Assembly: GCA_029379385.1 (NCBI GenBank)
Contig: CM055607.1
Span: 17,422,001 to 17,486,000, forward strand
Source of the DNA: Quillaja saponaria
Taxonomy: Eukaryota > Streptophyta > Magnoliopsida > Fabales > Quillajaceae
Reading direction: 5' to 3'
Length of the DNA: 64,000 bases
Shown here: piece by piece, positions 12,294-22,662 of the stretch
Position numbering within the stretch: the stretch's first letter is position 1
Layout of the letters: each line of letters opens with the position of its first letter
Program-made: the position numbers and the translations under genes
The notes under the pieces: model-generated
Told to the model about the DNA's origin: nothing
What the model saw: the letters and a program-made list of their open reading frames with translations, nothing else
Database searches by the model: none

Positions 12294-12617
12294 ATCAAAT
12301 TAATACTTTACCCACCCAATAATGTTTAGCCAAACAATGTGGAGTAGAAATTAGAAAATTCCCACCAACTGTATTTTATATAGTGCCACACCATTATTAA
12401 TATATATAGCTTTTCCTGGTATAACTTATTCTTGAAGAGAAAAACAAGTCTGCTGGCCTGCTCCTGCAACTCTTCCATTGGAAGTTCATGCTTATAGATA
12501 AGTGGTTCCCTCATTCTCTATATCTATTCACAAAATTCAACACTGACAAAGATTCCCCAATTATTGAAAAGTCAAAAGATGACCAGTTCTAAAACTTTCC
12601 TGCCATACCACTTCACA

Positions 12618-12625
12618 TATATAAT
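12618..12625 (+). promoter_or_regulatory. Likely TATA box of the SAUR gene (TATATAAT)
   Basis: TATATAAT lies 110 bp before the SAUR ATG and is followed by a pyrimidine-rich leader. Position and sequence fit a plant TATA box. Confidence 0.55.
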
Positions 12626-12734
12626 CCTTCTCCCACCTAGCAAAGAGTCATAAGTCATTTCCCCTCCACCTCTCTGCCACTTCTATTTCTTCTCTGTCCC
12701 TCTTCCTAATCCTAAAAGGAAAGAATAGAAGAAA

Positions 12735-13112
12735 ATGCTGGGGAAGAAGATGGTAACATTCAAAAAATTAGCCAATAGGGTGAAGGTTTCTAGTAGAACT
12801 GACCCTGATTCAGCTCACCATGAATGCTTGCTGAAGGGATATGAGGAACAATGTCCCTCCAACACAACGCCTACCGGGTTTTTCGCACTTTACATAGGGG
12901 AGGAGCGCCAAAGATTTGTGATTCCAACCAGCTACCTTTCTCACCCATTATTCAAGATGTTAATGGAAAAGGCATACAATGAATTTGGGTTTGAGCAGAG
13001 GAGTGGTCTTGTAGTTCCATGTAGTGTGTCTACATTTCAGGAGATTGTCAATGCTGTGGAATGCAGCAATGGGAAGTGTGACATTGCAAAAATTGTTGAG
13101 GAGTTTATATGA
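12735..13112 (+). CDS. SAUR family protein (small auxin up RNA), 125 aa, intronless
   Basis: SAUR proteins promote auxin-driven cell expansion. In characterised members this works by inhibiting PP2C.D phosphatases and so activating plasma-membrane H+-ATPases. The single exon encodes 125 residues, typical for the family. The basic N-terminal tail is followed by the SAUR core at about residues 47-108: 'PTGFFALYIGEERQRFVIP' then 'SYLSHPLFKMLMEKAYNEFG' and 'GLVVPCSVSTFQEIV'. The first ATG after the pyrimidine-rich leader is taken as the start; a second Met at residue 6 is possible. TATA and TGTCTC motifs lie upstream. No tandem SAUR neighbour occurs in the window, although these genes often cluster. 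The exact subfamily is not assigned. Confidence 0.95.
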   Translation: MLGKKMVTFKKLANRVKVSSRTDPDSAHHECLLKGYEEQCPSNTTPTGFFALYIGEERQRFVIPTSYLSHPLFKMLMEKAYNEFGFEQRSGLVVPCSVSTFQEIVNAVECSNGKCDIAKIVEEFI

Positions 13113-14101
13113 AGGTTGGTTCTCTGTGCTAAATTGCACATTGGAAGTAGTAAATTCTTTCATGAGTTTGTATTTCATAGATGTATTATTTAGTTAGAAC
13201 ACAAACCACACATACTTTAGTACCAAATGGTTGGGCTGATTTTTAACCATGTTTTGACGAAGTTACATATTCATATACTCTGGGTGGTCAGGTGTACCGG
13301 AGCCATACTCGGGAGCAGTACATACCCAGGCCTACCAGAGCAGTATCCAAACCGGTATACAAGAGGTTCTGGCACAAATGTTGTGGGAGGACTTTTTGGG
13401 TTGTTTTGTCACTGTAGTCTCTTTGTTCCTCTGTTTGGCGCATTTCTGCAATGAAATAGAGCAAACTGAGAAAAAAAGTGAAAAAGCTGTTGTGAATGCA
13501 AGGGAAAATATGATTACAATCAACTTCCAAGGCAAAGTTTCTAGTGAAAGCCAGATGGTAATGGCTCCATTGCAGATGGGAGAATGCACACCAGTTCAAC
13601 CATTAAGTCAATAATTGAATGACTAAATGAATTATAAATAAATTAGTAGATGACAATTTGGGGATCTACCTGCCCAAAGTCAATTGAATTACCTGAACAT
13701 GTTAACATGAAATTCTTTGATAATGCTGTGAGATACTACAAGATAGAATTTTGGGGAAGGGGAGTTTCAACATGCAACCCGTGCCTCTATGAGAAGTTTT
13801 CTGACTACATGGACTGCAGCCAAGGTGGCCATGGCCAGTCTGAGTTGAGATCTTCACCGCATCGCTCTTATTCGTTTTAATGGAGGGGACACCATAACAG
13901 TCTTAACATTAACTTTTCTCCATAAACAACCTTGTTATTAGAACATGGACTATAAAATTTCTGCACAGCACAACGTTAGGATTCAGACATTTGAATTCTG
14001 AAGATGTAACAATTAATGGAGTATGAGCTAGCCCATAGTGAAATAAGAACATCATGACACTAGCTCACAATTACTATTTTTACAGCTCACTCTGATTGTG
14101 G
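13113..14101. other. Intergenic region between SAUR and the acyltransferase-like gene
   Basis: Includes the SAUR 3' UTR. Frames of 75-103 residues overlap on both strands between 13227 and 13614, none with a recognisable domain. A short GC-richer stretch at about 13285-13400 remains unexplained. No RNA gene seen. Confidence 0.55.
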
Positions 14102-17100
14102 TTAGTTGTTACAATCATCCACAAGCATTCTCTTCATATGACCAATTAGTTCTTCCATCTGCTCCCTTGAATGAAGGGGTGATGGATACACACAAGCACA
14201 GTCCAACTGTCCATTGCGTATCGTGTCAAATATAGCAATGGATGGCCCCACACCATGTACTGAAGAGCAGCCAACATAATCTTCCAATCCAAGCTCTTGA
14301 TGCATTTCATTTGAATCATCAATGATAGAGTCCTCAAATACTGAAATGAAGGCGGTTCTCAATGATGACGATGTTGTCAAACCTGGGTTGTCTATGGCCT
14401 TGCACATGAGGTAGTTTAGGTCAGACATGTCACAGAAATGCTTGTTGGAGTTCTTAGCATTTGCAAAGGCCATGTAGCTTCTCTTTGCCAGCTCCCATAG
14501 TGTTTCTCCACATACATCATGTGTATTTAAGATAGCAGAATGATAAAATCCTGAATCAATAAAGGTATAGTAAATATTTCCAATTTATACTGGAGTACCT
14601 CTGTACATAGATGAACACAATGAACAAGTGTAGTGTAGTTATCTCCTTCTAATTTCTTTTTGGCATAGAAAACCTCATGAACTGCTGAGTCTTATTGTCC
14701 AAAACTGATCAGTAAAGGTTAAGCTTCTTAGTTTTAACCCGTGATTGCATTTTTGAGCAATTTTTTACTCGAACAGAAATGACATAAGAATTCATGAGTT
14801 GATTGATAAATTTTAACCATTTTAATTTGAGAAAACAAGTGAGCTTTACGTAATTATTTAAACTGGCCAGCCCAACTCAATCTAATGAGCATAGAGACCA
14901 TTACTAGGGTCTGCTAGTTATGCTAGTAATATTTTAAATGCTGTTCATAGGTTACGACAACAACACTAACTTCTTTAAATACAAAAGAAGTCTTGTGAAA
15001 CAGTCTACAACAAGCAACTGGCAACACAATAAACCAAAACCAGAAACAAATAGCAGAAATGACATGGATATATGGATTGAGGCTTACCAAGATGGTTGCT
15101 GCTAAGGATCGGGTCAAGAATCGAGCGGCAAGTCAACAAGGGTTACGACAGCATACTTCTCTCTTTGATGATCAGGAAGGTGTTTAGAGGAATGTGCTGC
15201 AAGCATTCCAGCTGCTGCCAATGTGCCACAAAGCTTAATTTCTCTTGATTTGCATTCCTGCATAATATTGCTGTATTTTAATTCACTTTCATAGAAATCA
15301 AATTTCAAAATAATCTTTTGACTCGGAACATTTAGATTGCAGAAAAAAAAAATTAATATTCTTTTGACTCAATATTAAGAATGTAGAACAAAATCACAAA
15401 AGAAATGAAGTAAAACTCTGAAAGCGAATCGCTTGTGCATTTGAGAAATGAGATGACTAAATCCTACAAGTTTAAGAGGTGGGAGAGAGGTACCTCTCAT
15501 TATACTACTCATAAGCCCCAATGGACACACTAGGAAATTTACACACACACACAGAAAAGCCTCTTATCAAATCAATGATTGATAGAGGGAAAAATGTTAG
15601 ACATAAATTGGACTACCACATCATTTAGTGAATTTCAGCATGGTAAATCCTAAAGGGCTAACAGCATTTTCCTTTATTAAATGAGCTAACGAATTGAGAC
15701 CTTCTGTGAAGAATATTGGTGAAAATTTGAAGAGGGACTCTAAGTACTGAATTTAATCTACTCATATTAGAGTAGACAAGCAAGACCAATAGGTCCACTA
15801 CAGCATCATGATAATTGACCAAACATAGAGCAGCATTATCATTATTGAAGACCCCAGTTACACAGGTTTTTTGGTTTATAGGACCACACAAAAGGATGTC
15901 ACAGTGATGTGAAAAAGGGTCCCATTTCTGAGACTTCGGTCCTTTACCTTGTATCTTCTTCCTTCAACATTTGAGGTACGTGAATCCCTTACCCCAGGGT
16001 CCCCCCCTCCCCCACATCACTCTCGTTCTTTGACAGGAACAGAACCAATGTTATCTTGAGGCTGTTAAGAAGAAAAATAACTAGTTCCAACGCATATACA
16101 TCTAGGAGTTTATTATCTTTTAATGATATAGGCCCACAATTACATACCTTATAAAATAAGACAATGACAGATTTAGACATTTAGCTTTAAGGGGACCAAA
16201 CTGTAATATCTATAACTTTATTGTTCAAAGATGTCAAACTTCTTATATCTTGAGAAATTCTTTATTTAAGAAAGACCTAGTCTTTTTTGTTCACCACCCG
16301 CTTAAGCTTTTTTTGTGTTTTAGAAAAACTGAAAAATACCTCCAAGTTGATGATATTGGATAAACAAACAAAATTACATAATAAAGCTTTTCCAACAAAT
16401 TTCAATGATCATTCAAATAATAAAATATTTTAATATACAAAAAGTTACTTACAAAACAGTTGTTACAAATAATTGAATTTTCTTACTTTAGATCACTCTA
16501 GATTGAAGCTCATGTTCATTACAATAATCTCTTAAAACTCTAATATTGAACTAGTTATTTTTATCTATGACCCAGACCTAATATGAACAAAATTATTTTT
16601 AATATTTTTACTAATAAGATAAATGTTTACTTTAAAATTATCTATTCTTATCTTTAAGTTTTAGTGTCAAAAGTACAAATATCTATATACTGAGAGGATA
16701 ATTTTCAAAATCATTGAGTCCGGTCTGCCCTTATCCACAAGTATTGTAGCTTTTGAACAGAACATAAAAAATAAAAAAAACCCATAAATCATCCTATGCA
16801 ATATTTATAGATTGAGTGCTTCTTTCATGCATTTTTAAAGTAAAATAGATGTTTTTAACATAATGTGACATTTGTAATTATATCACTAAAATAACTACGA
16901 ACTAGTTAAATTTTTTTTTTAATTGTTACTTCAATTAGAAATATTCTCTTTGTCAATTTGTTGCTCAACAAGAGTTGAATTCGGGGTATTTGACCGTGAT
17001 ATTATCTCAAAAACCCTTACCCAAAGGCAGTCCTTCTTCATCAATGTGTAAAGAAAACATTTATCCAAAACAAATCAACAATAGGTTTTTGGTCATGAGT

Positions 17101-18115
17101 TTTTTTTTTTGTAGGGTTTATTTTAACAAAATCCATTGTAAATTAATTTGGTTTACCAGAAAAGAAAATGCATTTCTCATCTCATCTCATCATCAATCAA
17201 ACAACAAAAGAGAAAATGAACAAGTAATTATGGAGAGAAAAGACAGTAACTCACAGCAAGTAGCCTCTCGGTTTCATATGGGCTCATTTGCAGCCTCACC
17301 ACGTGTGAGCCTCGGGTTGAGTCCGTATCCTTGAAATCCAAATTTGAAAGTCTCAGCGAATTCAGGGAATACCCAAGTACGTCCAAACCACGCGCCCAAA
17401 AGGGCTTATTAGCCTTGCCAGCTGGGATTAGATCCTCAATTCCTAAACTAATCTCATTTTCATCCCTTAATACCATCTCTGTCCTTTCGGATTCCGATCC
17501 TCTCCCATTGACATTATTACCCAATTGGCCAAACAATTCCCGAAGTATAGCCACCGCCGCCGCACGATCGCACACTGACGTGTGCAACCGGAGGAACAAA
17601 GCCCACTGGGTTTCACTTATTGTGTAAATGCTCGCACAGAACACTTCGAAGCCAGTGGATAACGAATGGTTATGATCCCGCCACGTGTTTTGATTAAGCT
17701 CGTGCTCGTGGAGTAGATGGAAGGGGCTGATGTGGTAGGTGTTTGATTCGCTTTTCTTGATGATCAGAGACGTTGATTGAAGATCAAACGGCGTGATTTG
17801 GAGATAAGGAGTTGGGTGTGTTAGAAAGGAAAAGGTGTTATTGGTAATGTCTAACCGGAGCTTGGACCGGAGGATATGGTGAGAATTTTGAAGTTTTCGA
17901 AGTGCATTTTGGAAAGTTGGGATATCAGGAGGTTTAGAGAGGAGGACACCAAGAACTGTAATTCCGGTGCCACTTGGTACGGCCTTGCACCAGCTGTACT
18001 CCGTGCCGCCGACAGGTCGAGTATTGGGCTCGGGAAATTTTGGGTCAAGGTTCTCACTCTCATCGGTCATCATGTTGGTAAGAGAGAATGAGAATGGCTG
18101 AACCTTAAGAGACAC
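14102..18115 (-). CDS. CAT-fold acyltransferase-like gene, three exons, exon 2 frameshifted (possible pseudogene)
   Basis: Resembles plant proteins of the chloramphenicol-acetyltransferase/condensation-domain superfamily; the substrate is unknown. Exons: 18115-17255 (287 codons), 15257-15088, and 14550-14102 ending in TAA. Exon 1 holds the putative catalytic motif H178-T-S-V-C-D183, spaced H-x4-D rather than the classical H-x3-D, then the 'GIEDLIPAGKA' block. Exon 3 has 'HSAILNTHDVCGETLWELAK' and the C-terminal 'HGVGPSIAIFDTIRNG'. Exon 2 is 170 nt, whereas exon phases on both sides require 169. Comparison with the copy at 45486-48368 places one extra A (plus strand) at 15130-15131, which brings in a TGA at 15116-15114 and destroys 17 conserved codons. 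This is either a single-lesion pseudogene or an assembly error, since exons 1 and 3 are otherwise intact. Intron 1 is 2.0 kb and intron 2 is 537 bp. Confidence 0.75.
15258..17254 (-). other. Intron 1 of the acyltransferase-like gene
   Basis: A 2.0-kb AT-rich intron with donor GTGAGT and acceptor ATGCAG. It contains no recognised ORF, RNA gene or transposon end. Confidence 0.75.
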
Positions 18116-18610
18116 ACAAATTTAGAGAGCGTTACAAGGATAAGAAATATTGAAGAGAAAGAAAATTTTTCACACCTTTTAAGTATGGGATTAATTTTGT
18201 TCAGGTCTACAGACTAGTATGGTTAGGACCCTCCTTAAAGTTGCACCTCCAGCATTGAGTCTTTGTTTTCATTTGGATGTAAGATTTATGAAAAGGATGG
18301 AAACAAAAAGGGTAAATTACTGGGTCTCTTTCTAATTGAACCTTAATTTAATTTTTTTGGGCTTAATTAAACTTTTGGTTATTGTAATTCAAATTTATGT
18401 TTAATTTAGTCTCTTGTTTTGCAATGGGATCCCTACCAATAAGTGCGATTTAAATTAACATTGATGATAGTGACATGATGTCATGTAGCACAATTGACCA
18501 ATAAGAATCAATCACGTGACATATTTAAAAATTTAATCAAAATATAGTTTAAAAAAATTAAAAAAGAAAATAATATTAAATATATAAAAACAAAATAATT
18601 TTTTCCTTTC

Positions 18611-18623
18611 TCTCTCTTCCTCA
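18611..18623. repeat. Left target-site duplication of the nested LINE (13 bp)
   Basis: tctctcttcctca, identical to 21803-21815. The two copies exactly bracket the LINE and mark its integration site in M1. Confidence 0.85.
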
Positions 18624-21600
18624 TTAAACTCTGTCAGAGATTATTTATCGATCCCAAGCTCAGATAAAGGAGGAGGGTTACGTTATGTTGAAGGCTAACG
18701 TAAAACTAGTCAAACCCGATGACAATGGAATCCTACCGAATATTTGTTGGAGCGTAACCCTCTTAGCGATACATTGCATTAGATCCCGGGTGTGATGAGA
18801 AATAAGCAATGGTTGGGTCATCACATCCTTAGTGGCATGCCACATTAGGGCCCGACTGTGGTGCAAAATGAGTAAGGGTTCTCGCATTAAGGGCGGGTAC
18901 GGGTAAAAAAGCTAGCCTAGGTTAAGATCCGAATAGTTACTTGGAACATAGAGACTCTTACTAGTAAATTGAGAGACCTTGTAGATATTATGAGTAGAAA
19001 GAGGATTAATATTGTTTGCTTGCAATAAATTAAGTGAGTAGAATAAAAGGCTAGAGAGAACAAGATTCAAGATGTGGTAAATCAGTAAGACTAGAAATAG
19101 GAATGAAGTGGCGATTATTATAAATGAAAATTTAAAGGACGATGTTGTTGAAGTCAAGTGGAAAGGAGATAGAATAATTTTATTGAAATTGATGATAGAC
19201 ATGAGGCATTCGATATCATTAGTGCCTATGCTTCACAAATAGGACCGGAAGAAGCTACAAAGAAGGATTTTTAGAATTATTTAGAGGAGATAGTCTAAGC
19301 AGTACCTTTAGGAGAGAAAATGTTTATTGGTGCAAATTTGAACAGTCATGTAGGAAATACTAACGAGGGTTTTGAGAGAGTACATGTGGGTTATGGTTAT
19401 GGATATAGGAATGAGGGTGGAGAATCTATTTTAGATTTTACGGTTGCGTACCATTTGATTTTAGTTAACACGTTCTTTAAGAAACGAAAGTCACACTTAG
19501 TCACCTTTAATAGTGGTCCGAATAAGAGCCAAATATATTTTTTTCTAACTAGGAGGGTTGATAGAGCGGTTTGTAAGGATTGTAAAGTTATACCCGGTGA
19601 GTGTTTAGTATCTTAGCATAAACTTATGGTTGTGAATGTTGGTGTTAAGCATTGGAAGCAAAAGTATAGAAGTAATAGGTGTAGTAGGACTAGATGGTGG
19701 AATTTGAATGGAGGAAAGATTTTTTAAAGAAAATATGTTACATGGTGATCCATGGAGGATGGAGGGTGGAGGGTGGAGGGTGGAGGGTGGAGGGTGAGCC
19801 TAATATGATTTGGGATGAGATGGCGAGTCGTATCAGGAATATGGCTAGAGAGGTGTTAGGAGAAAGTAGAGGACATGGACCTTCTAAGGAGACATAGTGG
19901 TGGAATGAAGAAGTTCAACAAGCTATTAAAGTTAAAAAATAGTGTTATAAAAGATTACTCGAGTGTAGAAATAAAGATAATTGTAAGTGTTTTAGACAAG
20001 CTAGAAAAGATGCTAAGAAAACAGTTAAGGAAGCTAGAGGTAAGGCTTATGAAGGACTTTACTAAAAGTTGGAGACAAAGGATGGAGAGAATGATATTTA
20101 TAGGATTACCAAGCAAAGGGAAAGACGAACTAAGAACTTAAATCGTATTAAGTGCATTAAGGATGAGACTGATAGGGTTTTAGTTAAAGAAGATGAGATT
20201 AATAAGGGATAGCGAACTTATTGCGATACTTTATTTAATAGAGATTCAAGGGGTGATATTGAGGACCTTGATGACGCCTTCAATAATACGAATCGTCAAT
20301 TTGTTCGTCGCATTAAAGCACAGGAGGTTAAAGAAACTATTCATAAAATGAAGAATGGTAAGACAATGGGCCCATATAATATACCAATAGAAGTTTGGAG
20401 ATGCCTAGGGGATATTGGAGTAACTTGGTTTACAAATCTTTTTAACAAGATTTTAATAACCAAGAAAATGACCGATGAATGGAGGAAGAATACGTTGATC
20501 CCTATTTATAAGAATAAATGAGATATTCAAAATTGTATAAATTATCAAGGAATAAAACTTATAAGTCATACAATAAAGTTGTGAGAGAGAGTGATTGTGA
20601 GTAGGCTTAGAATGAGACTTTAGTTTATGAGAATCAATTTGCCTTTATACCGAGAAGATATACAATGGAGGTTATTTTCTTACTTAGGAGATTAATAAAG
20701 AAATATAGAGAAAAGAAAAATGATCTTCACATGACCTTTATTGATTTGGAAAAAAAGCGTATGATAGAATGCCAAGACAAGTCTTGTGGTAGGTACTCGA
20801 GAAGAATAAGGTCCCAACTAAATACGTAGAAAATATTAAAGATATGTATGCGGGAGTAATGACTAGGGTGCATACTGTAGATGGTATGACTAGAGAGTTC
20901 CCGATCACGATAGATGTTCATTAAGGTTCATTCTTAAGCTCTTACCTATTTGCTTTAGTCATGGATGAACTTACCTATAATATTTAAGATAGGGCTCCAT
21001 GGTGCATGATGTTTGCTGATAATATCATGTTGGTAGATGAAATTAAAGAATGTTTAAATTACAAAATAGAAATGTGGAGGGACGTGTTAGAATCTAAACG
21101 CTTTAGATTAAGTAGTACAAAAACTGAGTATATGGAGTGCGATTTCAGTAAAACTAAAGGAGGCCGGAATAAAATAATTTTAGATAGTCAGACAATCTAT
21201 ACAAAGGACATGTTTAAGTATTTAGGTTCATTTATACAAAAAGATGGTGCAATTGAGCAAGATGTAAACCATAGGATCAAGACAAGGTAGGCAAAGTGCT
21301 TTGGGAGTTTTATGTGATCCTAAAATCCCAAATAGATTGAAATAAAAATTTTACAAGACGGTAGTGAGACTAGCTATGTTGTATGGTACCGAATGCTGGG
21401 CAATTAATAAGCAATATTCGGATAAGATAGGAGTAACCGAAATGAGAATATTGAGATGGATGACCAGACATAAGAAAGGATAGAATAAGGAATGAAGAGA
21501 TCCTTAAGAAGTTGGAAGTAGCACCTATTGAGGAGAAAATGAGGGAGAATCACCTACATTGGTTTGGACATATCCAAAGTCGGCCAATAGAAGCAATAGT

Positions 21601-21802
21601 TAAGAAAGGTGACTTGGTACAAGTGTCAAGTGTTAAACATGGTAGGGGGAGACCGAAACTTACATGGGGGTCAGTCATTGAGAAAAATATGGCTGCTCTA
21701 GGGATAACTGAAAATGTTGTCTTGAATTGATAAGAATGGAGGAAAATGATTCATATAGTCAATCCCAACTAGTTTGGGATTTAAGGCTTAGTTGAGTTGA
21801 GT
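18624..21802 (+). mobile_element. RTE-like LINE, 3.18 kb, degenerate, nested in M1
   Basis: Bracketed by perfect 13-bp duplications. Reading on the plus strand: endonuclease remnants at about 19320-19613 ('GANLNSHVG', then 'FNSGPNKSQIYFFLTRR'). Reverse-transcriptase blocks follow at about 20320-20520 ('MKNGKTMGPYNIPIEVW', 'MTDEWRKNTLIPIYKNK'), 20637-20760 ('QFAFIPRRYTMEVIFLLRRL', 'LHMTFIDLEKK') and 21009 ('FADNIMLVDE', where the catalytic FADD has become FADN). The C-terminal block is at about 21545-21700 ('NHLHWFGHIQSRP', 'GRGRPKLTWGSVI'). Many stops and frameshifts interrupt it. The 3' end 'ctagtttgggatttaaggct' plus 'tagttgagttgagt' is the tail typical of plant RTE LINEs. It is nearly full length but dead. 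Confidence 0.85.
19758..19795. repeat. Short tandem repeat (ggagggt)n inside the LINE
   Basis: About five units of the heptamer ggagggt between the endonuclease and reverse-transcriptase remnants. This looks like slippage expansion after the element died. Confidence 0.7.
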
Positions 21803-21815
21803 TCTCTCTTCCTCA
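21803..21815. repeat. Right target-site duplication of the nested LINE (13 bp)
   Basis: tctctcttcctca, identical to 18611-18623. It directly follows the LINE 3' tail and continues into M1 interior sequence. Confidence 0.85.
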
Positions 21816-22662
21816 CTACCACCTTTCCACCTCAATTCCTCCATAGCCACCATACCTCCATTCATTTATAGCCACCATATTTTCATTCCTCTAAAATCAC
21901 CATACCTCTAACTGTCCAACTTTTTGTTTCACTTCTCACTTTCTTAGCAATATTATCCAAACCCTAGCAAGCAACCCACTTCAAAAATCAAAATCCCCAC
22001 CAAATTCATAAACCGCAAATCATCTCTGAAACCAAATAGTGAAATACCTAATTGTAAACTTGGATGCTAGAAAGTATGAATCTCATACAAAATTATGTAA
22101 ACATAGTCTCATCAATCTCCAATTCCAAACTCTTTCATTAATACACACATCTTACATTCCCAAATCCCCTTAAACTCACATGGCCTTTTTTTCAGCTGCA
22201 ATATTCTCAAAATTCTCGACTCCACCGAACCTAATAACTTAGTCTCAGTCACATAATCGTGACCTTTATCATCTTCTTCCATGCGGCTTACACCATTAAC
22301 CAAAATGACATAACAAGTATCATGATCGTAAAATATGGGCTAGATGACTCTAAGACGAAAGCTCTCCAGTTGTTCTGTCAAAGAAGAGATTCTTTTGTCG
22401 GTGGATTTTGATGTGGAAGGGAAGGAGCAAGATGGTGACTTGGCTATGAGCTTGGGAAATTAGAAGCTCTAACTTCACTTCTGGTGGTGGTAGTGAGGAA
22501 GACAAGAAAAAAAATATTCATTTTTTTATTTTATTTTTAATATTATTTTTCTTTTTCTTTTTCCTTAAAAATTGTAGTTTTTAAACGAGGCTGTTTTATA
22601 TTGGCCAACTATGCCATGTGAGCATCACGTCACTTGCATCAACATTAATTTAAACAACAGTG

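Larger units (their letters stand above)
10770..12734. other. Intergenic region and SAUR promoter
   Basis: AT-rich. It holds a two-copy tandem repeat at 11850-12111 and SAUR promoter elements near 12288 and 12618 (annotated separately). No further gene is seen. Confidence 0.6.

Noticed and set aside
13227..13614. Overlapping frames of 75-103 residues on both strands, one with a hydrophobic start
   Set aside because: No domain, no codon preference visible, and mutually overlapping frames; treated as chance.
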